Part shown: piece by piece, positions 44,073 through 53,053 of the stretch
Layout: each line of letters opens with the position of its first letter
Position numbering within the stretch: position 1 is the stretch's first letter
NCBI GenBank assembly: GCA_964531265.1
Contig: CAZHDW010000002.1
Location: 99,276-163,275 of the forward strand
DNA length: 64,000 bases
Direction: 5' to 3'
Source of the DNA: Hominenteromicrobium sp964531265
Lineage (GTDB): Bacteria > Bacillota > Clostridia > Oscillospirales > Acutalibacteraceae
Program-made: the position numbers and the translations under genes
The notes under the pieces: generated by a model
The model's database searches: none
The model's input: only the letters and a program-made list of their open reading frames with translations
Told to the model about the DNA's origin: nothing

Positions 44073-45100
44073 GCGTTTTCAGCCTCCTTTTCAAAGGCCT
44101 TGATGACCTTGACTATATTCAGTCCGGACGGGCACTTGTCCACGCAGCGGCCGCAGCCAACGCAGGAGTACATGCCGTCGTTATTTGCCGGGAAGTATAC
44201 CAGCTTATGCATGAAGCGCTGACGGAAGCGCTGCATCTGGCTGGTTCTGTTGTTGCCGTGTGCCATCATTGTAAAATCGGAATACATGCAGGAGTCCCAG
44301 CAACGATAACGCTGAACGCCGTGGCCTGTATCATAGTCCTTAATGTCATAGCACTGGCAGGTCGGGCACACAAAGGTGCAGGTGCCACATGCAAGGCAGG
44401 GCTTGTAGAGCTTTTCCCATACCGGAGAATTAAACTTCGCATCGGTCTGGTTGCCGTCCCAGCCCTCAAGGGAGAGCTTGGAGTACGGAAGCTTCTCAAC
44501 GATATCGCGGATGTTGGCCTTTTCTTCCTCAACAGCCTGCTCATCGGCAGCCTCAAGAACAGCGGAAGCTTTCTCTGTAAGTGCATTGCCCTTTTCTGTC
44601 ATGGGCTTCCAGTAGAGCTCGTCGCCGACTGTCCACATGACAACATCGGCATCCGGCTCAGCGCAATCAACGCCGAAAACGTTGCAGAAGCAGGTTTCCT
44701 CCGGCTGGTGGCATGCAAGCGCCACGATAGTGCCGTGAGCGCGTCTTGCCGCATAGTATGTATCCACCGGCTCAGCGAGGAAGACCTTATCCAGAACCTT
44801 AAAGCCCTGGATATCGCAGCCTCTTACGCCGAAGGCTACGAAGTCTTCATCCTTAAGTGCTTCCGGATGAACGGAAAGCTTTCTGTTTTCCTTAGTAACG
44901 GTGTAGAGAGTCTCGCTCTGCGGGAAAAACATATCCTTCGGAGACTTTACCGTCTTTAATGTATCGAGATCTGCCTCGACGCCCTCGCTCCAAACAGCGA
45001 AATTTGTCTGGCCGCCAATGTTCACCGGAAGGTAAACCTCCTGCTTCTCTGCGATAACGCGCAGCAGCTCCGGCAGATCTGTCTTCTTGATCTTGAACAT
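44069..45100 (-). CDS. 4Fe-4S dicluster protein, FlxB/AsrA-like
   Basis: The 343-residue protein has an N-terminal domain of the HycB/AsrA-like type (LLRVIAEKQEVYLPV, FGVRGCDIQGFKVLDKVF, ACHQPEETCFCNVFG) and two cluster motifs near the end: CLACGTCTFVCPTC (near 236) and CVGCGRCVDKCPSGL (near 317). It most likely relays electrons between the FlxA flavin and the Hdr part. It lies between FlxA and a second, similar ferredoxin protein, with a 3-base gap upstream. FlxB assignment is by gene order and motif layout. Confidence 0.82.
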   Translation of the reverse strand: MFKIKKTDLPELLRVIAEKQEVYLPVNIGGQTNFAVWSEGVEADLDTLKTVKSPKDMFFPQSETLYTVTKENRKLSVHPEALKDEDFVAFGVRGCDIQGFKVLDKVFLAEPVDTYYAARRAHGTIVALACHQPEETCFCNVFGVDCAEPDADVVMWTVGDELYWKPMTEKGNALTEKASAVLEAADEQAVEEEKANIRDIVEKLPYSKLSLEGWDGNQTDAKFNSPVWEKLYKPCLACGTCTFVCPTCQCYDIKDYDTGHGVQRYRCWDSCMYSDFTMMAHGNNRTSQMQRFRQRFMHKLVYFPANNDGMYSCVGCGRCVDKCPSGLNIVKVIKAFEKEAENA

Positions 45101-45103
45101 GGC

Positions 45104-46081
45104 TTATCTCCTTTCAACTGCGGCGCCCGGCTCGATGTCATCAAATGTGAAGCTTGTCAGCGGTGCATCTGCTTCCGGATCGGCACCTGCCTGATAATCG
45201 CCGTACAGTTCGTCTATATCCTTTATAAACTTGCGGTTGAAGAGGTGCAGCGGGATGCCCTGCGGACATACTCGGCTGCATTCGCCGCAGTCCGTGCAGC
45301 GTCCTGCAACGTGGAAAGCTCTGATGATGTGGAACATCTTCTCCTCGAAGGAATCCACATTTGCCTTCTGAGAGCTGTCGAACTTATTGCTGTCAAACAC
45401 ACACTTGCGGCAGCTGCATGCGGGGCAAACATTGCGGCATGCGTTGCAGCGGATGCACTTGCTGAGCTCGTTCTGGAAGAATGCAAACTTCTCCTCAGCG
45501 CTCATTGCCTCTATCTTCTCTATCTCTGCAAAGCGCTCAGCGTCCTTTGTGTCAACGCTCTCGCCGAGCAGCTCGTCGTATATCATATGCTCCTTGCCCT
45601 TGCAGACATGGCAGCGCTCGAGCATAGCCTCCTTGTACGGAACAGTCTCTGTACCGTAGAGGGTTTCAACTGTCAGAGTCTCTGCATCGCCGTCGATTTC
45701 AGCGCCGGTGATATTGAGAATACCCTTTACGCCGCGAGCCTTGATAGCCTCAACATTCAGCTTGCCCTTGCAGCCAACGCCGATGATGTAAGCCTTTTCG
45801 CGGTCAACACGGTGCTCCTTGATGAGCTGATTGAAGCTGTAGGTATCGCAGGGCTTCAGGAAAACAAGCGCCTTGCCCTCTTTCTTGGAGCCCTCTATCA
45901 TGTACTTGCTGAGGTTTGCGCCGCAGAAACCGTCATAGACGAAATTCTGCTCAAGATCCTCAACGGTCTCAAACCAGGACGGCTCCGGATTGTACGGCAG
46001 ATCGCCCTTTCTCCAGCCAAGCACTCTATCCACGGTATGATCCGCAAGCAGCGCCTTAGCGCGATTTATCATTTCTTGCAT
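45104..46081 (-). CDS. 4Fe-4S dicluster protein, FlxC-like
   Basis: The 325-residue protein has a Cys-containing N-terminal domain (FLKPCDTYSFNQLIKEHRVD, IGVGCKGKLNVEAI), then CHVCKGKE near residue 175 and two 4Fe-4S motifs, CIRCNACRNVCPACSCRKC (near 213) and CTDCGECSRVCPQGIPL (near 258). The N-terminal part recalls F420-reducing hydrogenase beta-like proteins. It overlaps the MvhD-like gene by 13 bases. It is probably the ferredoxin-interacting or relay subunit of the complex; that role is inferred. Confidence 0.8.
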   Translation of the reverse strand: MQEMINRAKALLADHTVDRVLGWRKGDLPYNPEPSWFETVEDLEQNFVYDGFCGANLSKYMIEGSKKEGKALVFLKPCDTYSFNQLIKEHRVDREKAYIIGVGCKGKLNVEAIKARGVKGILNITGAEIDGDAETLTVETLYGTETVPYKEAMLERCHVCKGKEHMIYDELLGESVDTKDAERFAEIEKIEAMSAEEKFAFFQNELSKCIRCNACRNVCPACSCRKCVFDSNKFDSSQKANVDSFEEKMFHIIRAFHVAGRCTDCGECSRVCPQGIPLHLFNRKFIKDIDELYGDYQAGADPEADAPLTSFTFDDIEPGAAVERR

Positions 46082-46512
46082 CTCAAATCCTCCAGTCTGA
46101 CGTTCTTGCCCAAAGAAGTGATCTTTGCAACAAATTCATTCATGGTCTGGGAGAACTTAACGCCCTCCGCAGCGGAGACCCACTCTACGCGGGTACGTCC
46201 GCGCTCCACACCGATATAATCGAGCATGGAGAACAGCAGAGCCATTCTTCTTCTTGCATAGTAGTTACCTGTGCTGTAGTGGCAGTCACCCGGGTGGCAT
46301 CCGCAGAGGATGACACCGTCTGCACCCTTTTCAAAGGCACGCAGAATAAACATCGGATTTACACGGCAGGAGCAGGGAACACGGATGATCTTAACATCCG
46401 CCGGATATGTGAGACGGCTGCTGCCGGCAAGGTCAGCACCGGCATAGCTGCACCAGTTGCAGCAAAATGCAACTATCTTGGGTCTGAATTCTTCGTTTGT
46501 ATTCATCGGCAT
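46069..46512 (-). CDS. mvhD: MvhD/FlxD-type iron-sulfur subunit
   Basis: The 147-residue protein has the Cys pattern of MvhD: FCCNWCSYAGADLAGSSR at the start, VPCSCRVNPMFILRAF near 50 and ILCGCHPGDCHYSTGNYYA near 70, binding a 2Fe-2S cluster. MvhD connects an electron donor (hydrogenase or Flx proteins) to HdrA. I place the start at ATG 46512, seven bases after GGAGGTGG; an in-frame ATG two codons later is the alternative. It overlaps hdrA by ten bases. Confidence 0.9.
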   Translation of the reverse strand: MPMNTNEEFRPKIVAFCCNWCSYAGADLAGSSRLTYPADVKIIRVPCSCRVNPMFILRAFEKGADGVILCGCHPGDCHYSTGNYYARRRMALLFSMLDYIGVERGRTRVEWVSAAEGVKFSQTMNEFVAKITSLGKNVRLEDLRCKK

Positions 46513-48491
46513 ATTGCATCCACCTCCGCAAGAATCTGTCTGTTGGAGAAGCCCTGAAGATCCATCGCACCGGACGGACAGGTAACGGTACAAGCACCGC
46601 AGCCCTGACAGATCGCATTGTTGACAACGGCAACACGGCGCTCTTCACGGATACCATGGTCGTTGATGAGCTTCGTTTCGTAGCTGATAGCACCGTACGG
46701 GCAAACATTTGCACACTGAGAGCAGCCGTTGCAGAGCAGCTCATCGGATTTTGCCGTGCAGGGGTTGGTTATCAGCTTATCCTTTGCCAGCAGGCCGATA
46801 GCCTTAACAGCCGCGGCACCTGCCTGAGCAACGGTCTCCGGGATGTCCTTCGGGCCCTGGCAAACACCGGAGAGGAACACACCGGCAGTCGGGGACTCAA
46901 CCGGGCGCAGCTTAGCATGCGCTTCGGTGAGGAAGTTATTTGTATCGATACTTGCTGTAAGCATTGTAGCGATGTTTCTGACAGAAGCGGACGGCTCGAT
47001 AGCTGTTGCGAGAACGACCATATCGGCCTCCATGAGGATCTGTCTGTTATCAATGAGGTCTACGCCCTGAACAAGAAGCTGTCCGTTCGGCTGGGGAGCA
47101 ACCTTGCCCACCTGACCCTTGATGTAGTTTACACCGTAATCTTCAACGGCACGGCGGTAGAATTCGTCAAAATTCTTACCCGGTGTACGAACATCGATGT
47201 AGAATACGGAAACATTTACATCCGGATACTTATCACGGATGAGCATTGCATGCTTTGCTGTGTACATACAGCAAATCTTGGAGCAGTACGGCTTGCCGCG
47301 ATCATCGGCGCAGCGGCTGCCTACGCACTGGATGAAGACGATGTTCTTCGGAGCCTTGCCGTCGGAAAGACGCTCAAGGTGACCCTTTGTCGGGCCTGCG
47401 GCATTCATGATACGCTCGAGCTCGAGGGATGTGATAACATCCTTGCTCTGGCTGTATGCATACTCATCGTAATTGTCGAGCTTTATCGGCTCGAAGCCTG
47501 TTGCAACAACGATTGCACCGTACTTCTCTGTGATGATCTCATCCTTCTGGGTGTAATCGATAGCACCTGCCTGGCAGACCTTCTCGCAAAGGCCGCACTT
47601 GCCTGTCTTAAACTTGATGCACTGCTCACGATCGATTACCGGAACATTCGGAATAGCCTGAGCAAACGGAGTGTAGATAGCGGAACGGTTGTTGAGGCCC
47701 ATGTTGAACTCGCTCGGAGCCTTTCTGGACGGGCACTTCTCCTGGCACACGCCGCAGCCTGTGCACTTTGTCATATCAACGCTTCTGGCCTTCTTGCGGA
47801 TATCAACCGTGAAATCGCCGACAAAGCCGGAAACCTTCTCTACCTCACTGTAGGTATATATTGTGATCTTCTCGTGTGCGGCTGCCTCAACCATCTTCGG
47901 TGTGAGGATACATGCCGAGCAGTCGAGAGTCGGGAATGTCTTATCGAGCTGGGACATCTTGCCGCCGATACTCGGGGTCTTCTCAACGATGTCTACCTCG
48001 TAGCCGGCATCTGCGATATCCAGAGCTGTCTGGATGCCTGCGATACCGCCGCCGATAACGAGTGCGCGCTTTGTAACGCGGCTCTCACCGGACTGGAGCG
48101 GAGCGTTGAGATTTACCTTTGCGATAGCCGCTCTTGCAAGGATAACAGCCTTCTCGGTACCCTCTTCAACGTTCTTATGTATCCAGGAGCAGTGCTCACG
48201 GATATTTGCGATCTCGACCATGTAGGGATTCAGACCTGCACGCTCAGCAGCCTTGCGGAAGGTAGCCTCATGCATACGCGGAGAGCAGGAACATACCACA
48301 ACACCTGTAAGCTTCTTCTCCTTGATGGCAGCAGCTATCTTAGCCTGGCCAACCTCGGAGCACATGTACTGATAATCCTCTGCATGCACGACACCCGGCT
48401 CAAGACGAGCCATCTCAACTACTTTTTTTACATCGACAGTAGCTGCGATGTTGCTGCCGCAATGGCAGACAAAAACACCTATTCTCTGCAT
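46503..48491 (-). CDS. hdrA: heterodisulfide reductase subunit A (electron-bifurcating FAD protein)
   Basis: The 662-residue protein has the HdrA layout: an N-terminal domain with VCHCGSNIAATVDVKKVV and VVCSCSPRMHE, the FAD loop VIGGGIAGIQTALDIADAGY (144-163), the cluster loop TLDCSACILTPKM, an inserted ferredoxin (CTGCGVCQEKCP, CGLCEKVCQ), and a C-terminal pair of 4Fe-4S motifs (CNGCSQCANVCP, CQGCGACTVTCP). HdrA FAD is where electron pairs are split in HdrABC complexes. All family landmarks are present. It is four bases after hdrC. Confidence 0.95.
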   Translation of the reverse strand: MQRIGVFVCHCGSNIAATVDVKKVVEMARLEPGVVHAEDYQYMCSEVGQAKIAAAIKEKKLTGVVVCSCSPRMHEATFRKAAERAGLNPYMVEIANIREHCSWIHKNVEEGTEKAVILARAAIAKVNLNAPLQSGESRVTKRALVIGGGIAGIQTALDIADAGYEVDIVEKTPSIGGKMSQLDKTFPTLDCSACILTPKMVEAAAHEKITIYTYSEVEKVSGFVGDFTVDIRKKARSVDMTKCTGCGVCQEKCPSRKAPSEFNMGLNNRSAIYTPFAQAIPNVPVIDREQCIKFKTGKCGLCEKVCQAGAIDYTQKDEIITEKYGAIVVATGFEPIKLDNYDEYAYSQSKDVITSLELERIMNAAGPTKGHLERLSDGKAPKNIVFIQCVGSRCADDRGKPYCSKICCMYTAKHAMLIRDKYPDVNVSVFYIDVRTPGKNFDEFYRRAVEDYGVNYIKGQVGKVAPQPNGQLLVQGVDLIDNRQILMEADMVVLATAIEPSASVRNIATMLTASIDTNNFLTEAHAKLRPVESPTAGVFLSGVCQGPKDIPETVAQAGAAAVKAIGLLAKDKLITNPCTAKSDELLCNGCSQCANVCPYGAISYETKLINDHGIREERRVAVVNNAICQGCGACTVTCPSGAMDLQGFSNRQILAEVDAICR

Positions 48492-48495
48492 GCCG

Positions 48496-48885
48496 TTACC
48501 TCCTGTATCTTCTGAATGCGCTCACCAGAAGCTGCTGGGGCAGTTCCGGGTCGAGCAGCTCCGGAATTTCATCCGGAGTAAGATAATTTCCGTCACGCTG
48601 ACGAACAACAAGCTGTCTTGCTGCGTCTATCAGCTTTCCGGGCTTAACGTCTCTCGGGCAGCGCTCAACACATGCAAAGCATGAGAGGCACTTCCAAAGT
48701 GACTTGGATTCTGCCAATGCTTCGATCTCATCTCTGAGAACATATGAAACAAACTGGTGGGGCTTGATATCCATCTCGTTAAAGGACGGACATGATGCAG
48801 AGCACTTGCCGCATTTCATGCACTTGTACGGATTTACTCCGCTGATCTCACGGATCTTCTCAGCGCTGTTCTTCACATTGCTCAT
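48496..48885 (-). CDS. hdrC: heterodisulfide reductase subunit C
   Basis: The 129-residue protein carries two 4Fe-4S motifs, CMKCGKCSASCPSF (residues 18-31) and CLSCFACVERCPRDV (63-77), in the short helical HdrC frame. It relays electrons from HdrA to HdrB. Start and the hdrB stop overlap by four bases. Confidence 0.93.
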   Translation of the reverse strand: MSNVKNSAEKIREISGVNPYKCMKCGKCSASCPSFNEMDIKPHQFVSYVLRDEIEALAESKSLWKCLSCFACVERCPRDVKPGKLIDAARQLVVRQRDGNYLTPDEIPELLDPELPQQLLVSAFRRYRR

Positions 48886-49679
48886 GCCTTCTCTGCCTCC
48901 TCTTTCACACCGAGTGCCTCAGCAAGAAGCTCGGTGAAATAATAGACCGGAATAGCTCCGCTGCCGCTCTTGTTCAGGTTGTACAGGCAGAGCGGACATG
49001 CTGTGATGAGCATTTCTGCGCCAAAGCCTGCGGCACTGTCCATGATCTTAGCGCTCATGCTCTGTGCCATTTCCTTTTCCTTAAGCGAGATATAGCCGCC
49101 GCAGCACTCGTTGCGGTACGGATATATTACCGGCTCAGCGCCGATAGCACGGATAAAGTCCTCTATGATCTTCGGGTTCTCCGGGTTATCAAAAGCCATG
49201 AGCTTACCCGGACGGAGCAGCAGACAGCCGTAATAGGCACCTATCTTTCTGCCCTTAAGCGGATTTGTCACTTTCTTTTTCAGCTCGTCAAAGCCGACAC
49301 GGTCACGCAGCACCTCTAAAAAGTGCAATACATTTGTTTCGCCCGCATACGGAGTATCAAGCTGCATGTAGTTGTTTGCTCTTGTGCGAATGTCCTCCAC
49401 GTTCTTCATGTCGTCATTGACGCGCTTGAGTACGTGATGGCAGGCGGAGCAAAGTGTTACAAGCTCCTGTCCCTTCTCCTTTGCCTCATTCAGTGCACGG
49501 ACGGAAGAAAGCTTTGTTGCGATCTCGTCAGAGCCCAGCGGATAAACACCGCCGCAGCACTGCCAATTCTCGATCTCTTCCAGTTCGAAACCGAGTGCCT
49601 TTGCGGAAGCTCTTGCACAGGCGTCAAGCTCTTTCGCCTTGTTCTTTAAGGTACATCCCGGATAATAGCTGTACTTCAT
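48882..49679 (-). CDS. hdrB: heterodisulfide reductase subunit B (CCG domains)
   Basis: The 265-residue protein has two CCG (DUF224) domains: YYPGCTL, WQCCGGVYPLG and TLCSACHHV in the first; YYGCLLLRP, NECCGGYISL and TACPLCLYNL in the second. In methanogens these bind the unusual non-cubane 4Fe-4S clusters that cut the CoM-S-S-CoB bond. In bacteria the acceptor differs. It is the first gene of the operon; the 5' leader is about 120 bases. Confidence 0.95.
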   Translation of the reverse strand: MKYSYYPGCTLKNKAKELDACARASAKALGFELEEIENWQCCGGVYPLGSDEIATKLSSVRALNEAKEKGQELVTLCSACHHVLKRVNDDMKNVEDIRTRANNYMQLDTPYAGETNVLHFLEVLRDRVGFDELKKKVTNPLKGRKIGAYYGCLLLRPGKLMAFDNPENPKIIEDFIRAIGAEPVIYPYRNECCGGYISLKEKEMAQSMSAKIMDSAAGFGAEMLITACPLCLYNLNKSGSGAIPVYYFTELLAEALGVKEEAEKA

Positions 49680-49806
49680 AGCTGCCCTGTCACCCTTTCC
49701 CTGTTATAATATAAAATATTGTAAATCCGGATCTTAGCAGATCTTTCATCGGCAAAACGTCCCCTTGCAGAAGAGCCTACTGGGGCAGATTAACCGAACT
49801 ATATCA

Positions 49807-49835
49807 ATTTTATCATATCGATATTATTTTATCAA
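49807..49835 (-). promoter_or_regulatory. candidate promoter of the hdrBCA-flx-frd-fum operon
   Basis: TTGATA and TAAAAT on the minus strand are 17 bases apart, in the 238-base gap upstream of hdrB. A dyad TTTTTCAC/GTGAAAAA (49873-49900) lies beside it, between the promoter and the histidine kinase stop. Confidence 0.55.
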
Positions 49836-49917
49836 GCGTTTTTGCAATTTTCAGAAAATCAAATAACATCATTTTTTCACGGCTTAATTTTTGTGAAAAA
49901 TGCAGAGGATGCCGCTC

Positions 49918-51363
49918 TCAGTCCTCCTGCAAACCATCCCTCATCACGGGAAGCTCGAACCAGAAGGTGCTGCCCACGCCCTCCTCACTTATCACACCAT
50001 ACTGACCGCCGTGCATATTGAGGATATTCTTGACTATGGAAAGGCCGAGACCCGTGCCTATCTGTGCACGGCGATGAGCCTTATCCACCTTATAATATCT
50101 GTCCCATATATATGGAAGCTTGTCCGCCGGGATGCCCTCGCCCGTGTCTGTTACCTCCACGCGCACTACATCTCCGCCGACACACTGCCGTATCAGAACG
50201 CTCTTGTCCGCACCGGTGTAATTTATCGCATTGTTTACGAGATTGTAGATAACCTGCGACATTTTGAGCTTATCCGCCCAAACATACACCTCCTCGTCAT
50301 ATTCAAAGCTGAATGAATAATCTGCCAGCTTATCATATCTGGTAAGCACAAGCCGTATCTCCTCAGTCAGGCAGTAAAGCTCCCTTGAAAGCTCTATTGC
50401 ACCCGATTGCAGCTTTGAGATATCAAGCATGTCATTCACAAGTCCCGTAAGACGGTTCGCCTCATCGATTATCACCTGCACATTCTCCGGTGTATTCTCA
50501 CCGGGCAGGTCGCGCATTACCTCGGCATAGCCGGTTATCATGGTAAGCGGTGTTCTCAGGTCATGGGAGACATTCGCTATCAGCTCGCGTCTGAGCGATT
50601 CCACCTTTGAAAGCTCACCGGCAGCGTAATTCAAGGTTCCGGCAAGCTCTGCGGTTTCCCTTGTTCCGGCCTCCGGAAAGTACACGTCATAGTTTCCGCT
50701 TGCGAGCTCCGAGGCAGACTCGTTTATCCTCTCAAGCGGCTTTGAGAGCCTCCACGAAAGGAATACCGCCAGCGCAGAGCCAACCGCAAGCATAACGAAG
50801 GTAAGGCACCACAGCTGCACTTTCAGCGTATCCACCGTGGAATCCACCGGGATAACATTACTCGAGAGTAATATAAGGTACTCCGTGTTTTCTGCCAGCA
50901 TCACCGTTCTTGCGCATATGATATTCGGGCTCTTCGTGCTGTCCGTATACGTATCGGCTGAGCTTTCCATGATATTGTCCTCAAGCACGTTTCCTCCTGC
51001 CGCCTTGACCTGCCGAAACAGGCTGCGGCAATCATAGGAGCTGAACCTTTCGAGTATGCCTCCCTGAGCGTTAGGAGACATCGCAATATTGTTTCCGTTC
51101 GAATCGCTTATCAAAATGGATACATTTGTCTTATTAGTCATCTCGACAAAATCTGCCATATCCGCGCCGTCGCAGAGCATAGTTACCACTCGGTCGGACA
51201 GCGTGCTGATCTCGCCCACCTTTATATATTTATAGAACGTATTCAGCAGACCTATCTGGAACACCCACAAAAGCACCACTATCATGGCTATGAAGCCGAG
51301 AAATGCCAGCAGCACGCGGGTGCGTATTCCGAAGCGTATGCGTTTACCGCTGTTAGTCATCAT
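49918..51363 (-). CDS. sensor histidine kinase (HAMP, HisKA, HATPase)
   Basis: The 481-residue protein has a membrane helix near 12-34, an external sensor region of about 140 residues, a second helix near 178-200, a HAMP linker (RLSKPLERINESASELASGNYD), the phospho-acceptor VSHDLRTPLTMITGYAE and an ATPase domain with NLVNNAINYT, DTGEGIP and GTGLGLSIVKNI. It phosphorylates the response regulator encoded just upstream, whose stop it overlaps. The signal is unknown. It is on the same strand as and immediately upstream of the Hdr operon, but that alone does not prove regulation. Confidence 0.94.
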   Translation of the reverse strand: MMTNSGKRIRFGIRTRVLLAFLGFIAMIVVLLWVFQIGLLNTFYKYIKVGEISTLSDRVVTMLCDGADMADFVEMTNKTNVSILISDSNGNNIAMSPNAQGGILERFSSYDCRSLFRQVKAAGGNVLEDNIMESSADTYTDSTKSPNIICARTVMLAENTEYLILLSSNVIPVDSTVDTLKVQLWCLTFVMLAVGSALAVFLSWRLSKPLERINESASELASGNYDVYFPEAGTRETAELAGTLNYAAGELSKVESLRRELIANVSHDLRTPLTMITGYAEVMRDLPGENTPENVQVIIDEANRLTGLVNDMLDISKLQSGAIELSRELYCLTEEIRLVLTRYDKLADYSFSFEYDEEVYVWADKLKMSQVIYNLVNNAINYTGADKSVLIRQCVGGDVVRVEVTDTGEGIPADKLPYIWDRYYKVDKAHRRAQIGTGLGLSIVKNILNMHGGQYGVISEEGVGSTFWFELPVMRDGLQED

Positions 51364-52043
51364 GACACTGCCTCAAATCTGTAGCCCACACCGCGCAGAG
51401 TGACTATGAATTTGCTGTACGGCCCGAGGCTTCGGCGCAGGAGCTTTATATGTGTGTCGAGCGTGCGGTCGTCACCGTAAAAATCATAGCCCCACACATT
51501 GGTTATAAGCTGTTCCCTTGTCAGGGCGATATTCTTATTGTTCACCATGTAAAAGAGCAGGTCATATTCCTTTGGCGAAAGCTCGGCCCGCACTCCGTCC
51601 ACCGTAACAACGCGCCCGGTGAAATCTATCGTCAAACCCTCCGCCTTAAAGACATCCCTCTTTTGAGCTCGACTGCCGACCACTCGGTTCATAACGGCAT
51701 TTATACGCAGCATAAGCTCCTTCGGTGAAAACGGCTTCACCACATAGTCATCGACTCCGAGCTCGAAGCCGTGAATCTTATCGTACTCCTCGCCCCTTGC
51801 CGAAAGCATTATCACCGCCGGGGAGGCTACCTTTTTGATCTCGGAAACTGCCGAAAAGCCGTCAAGCTCCGGCATCATTACATCCATGATTATGATATCG
51901 AATTTATCCGGGTCACTCCGAACGAGCTGCACGGCCTCCATGCCATCCGACGCCTCTGTAACGCTGTGCCCGTCAAATTCGGCATATTTCCTGATGAGCA
52001 GGCGTATCTTGGCCTCATCATCCACAACAAGTATTTTGTACAA
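51360..52043 (-). CDS. OmpR/PhoB-family response regulator
   Basis: The 227-residue protein has a receiver domain (VVDDEAKIRLLIRKY with acidic pocket, Asp in IIMDVMMPELDGF near residue 53, Lys in VKPFSPKEL) and a winged-helix DNA-binding domain ending YSKFIVTLRGVGYRFE. It is the partner of the kinase encoded next. Short TGTGAAA repeats lie upstream of the gene, so self-regulation is possible. Confidence 0.95.
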   Translation of the reverse strand: MYKILVVDDEAKIRLLIRKYAEFDGHSVTEASDGMEAVQLVRSDPDKFDIIIMDVMMPELDGFSAVSEIKKVASPAVIMLSARGEEYDKIHGFELGVDDYVVKPFSPKELMLRINAVMNRVVGSRAQKRDVFKAEGLTIDFTGRVVTVDGVRAELSPKEYDLLFYMVNNKNIALTREQLITNVWGYDFYGDDRTLDTHIKLLRRSLGPYSKFIVTLRGVGYRFEAVS

Positions 52044-52083
52044 ATCAAGTCCCTCCTTTATCCCGAATATGCTAACATATCAA

Positions 52084-52140
52084 TGTGAAAGCGCTGTGAA
52101 AATCTCCGAAATTTCCCAACGACTCTTTTTCTCTGTGAAA
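52084..52140. repeat. three TGTGAAA repeats upstream of the response regulator
   Basis: TGTGAAA occurs at 52084-52090, 52095-52101 and 52134-52140. The first two are 11 bases apart, one helical turn, as in PhoB/PhoP-type boxes. They sit 41-97 bases before the start codon on the opposite strand. The rest of the 305-base gap (52044-52348) holds AT-rich sequence and the next promoter. Confidence 0.4.
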
Positions 52141-52217
52141 ATTATATGAATTTTTCAAGTGATTTTCAAGTATTTCAACGAATTGATGTTTAAATTCGTA
52201 AAAATAAAATTTCGGTG

Positions 52218-52246
52218 TTGACTTTTAAAGTTTTTTGGAGTAGGAT
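52218..52246 (+). promoter_or_regulatory. candidate promoter of the cytidylate-kinase-like gene
   Basis: TTGACT and TAGGAT are 17 bases apart, about 100 bases upstream of ATG 52349. Confidence 0.45.
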
Positions 52247-52348
52247 GATTATAGAAATTAGACATAAATTTCTAAACACCATATTGAAGTTTCCACGTTT
52301 TCGACGATGCGTCATTTCGCGGCTTCAAGGCAGTCAGGAGGCATGCAT

Positions 52349-52963
52349 ATGTTACCGATCATCACAATTTCACGTCAGTACGGCAGCGGCGGTCACGAGG
52401 TTGGCGAGCGTCTCGCCCAGAAGCTCAATATTCCGCTTCTCGATAAGGAACTCATTGCGATGGCTGCAAAAAAAAGCGGTCTCAGCGAAGAGGTCTTTGA
52501 AAGGGCTGATGAGAAGGCAGGAAGCAGTCTGCTGTACTCCATGGTGATGGGTACATATAACTATGGCATTCCGCTGGCAGGTGTCAACGAGATGTCCATA
52601 AACGACAAGCTTTTCATTTTGCAGAGTGATATCATCAAAAACGCTGCAAAAAACGGCCCCTGCGTCATAGTCGGACGTTGCGGCGATTATATTCTTCGTG
52701 AAAACAAAAACGTATTCCGTGTCTTCATCCATGCGGATAAGGAATCCAGAATACGCAGAATAGTCGGCAAGGGTCTGTGCGACGAGAAAAAGGCCGAGGA
52801 TTTTGTGGCCAAGCGCGATAAGCAGCGTGCAAACTACTACAATTTCTATTCCAACAAGCGTTGGGATGACCTTTCGAATTATCAGCTCGTCATTGATTCT
52901 TCCGCATTCGAGATCGACCGCATAGTGGATCTCATTATCTCCGCTGTGGAGAACAGAAAATAG
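52349..52963 (+). CDS. cytidylate kinase-like P-loop protein
   Basis: The 204-residue protein begins with ITISRQYGSGGHEVGERLA, the P-loop variant of the cytidylate_kin2 family (GSGGHE), and has LLDKELIAMAAKKSG, VIVGRCGDYIL and RVFIHADKESRIRRI with the lid region. It resembles Cmk-like nucleotide kinases found widely in Clostridia and may phosphorylate CMP or a related nucleotide; it is not the canonical Cmk. I use ATG 52349, seven bases after AGGAGG; an upstream in-frame ATG lacks a site. Confidence 0.85.
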   Translation: MLPIITISRQYGSGGHEVGERLAQKLNIPLLDKELIAMAAKKSGLSEEVFERADEKAGSSLLYSMVMGTYNYGIPLAGVNEMSINDKLFILQSDIIKNAAKNGPCVIVGRCGDYILRENKNVFRVFIHADKESRIRRIVGKGLCDEKKAEDFVAKRDKQRANYYNFYSNKRWDDLSNYQLVIDSSAFEIDRIVDLIISAVENRK

Positions 52964-53006
52964 AGTTTCAGAAATACGCTAATGGTATTTTTTCATGATC
53001 CTTTTC

Positions 53007-53053
53007 AAACGTGAGGGACTGCATGCTCAACGGCACGCAGTCCCTTGCGTTTT
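53007..53053. terminator. bidirectional terminator, cytidylate-kinase-like and YpsA-like genes
   Basis: AAACGTGAGGGACTGC pairs with GCAGTCCCTTGCGTTT, with a T run on the plus strand; it overlaps the stop codon of the minus-strand gene. Confidence 0.75.
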
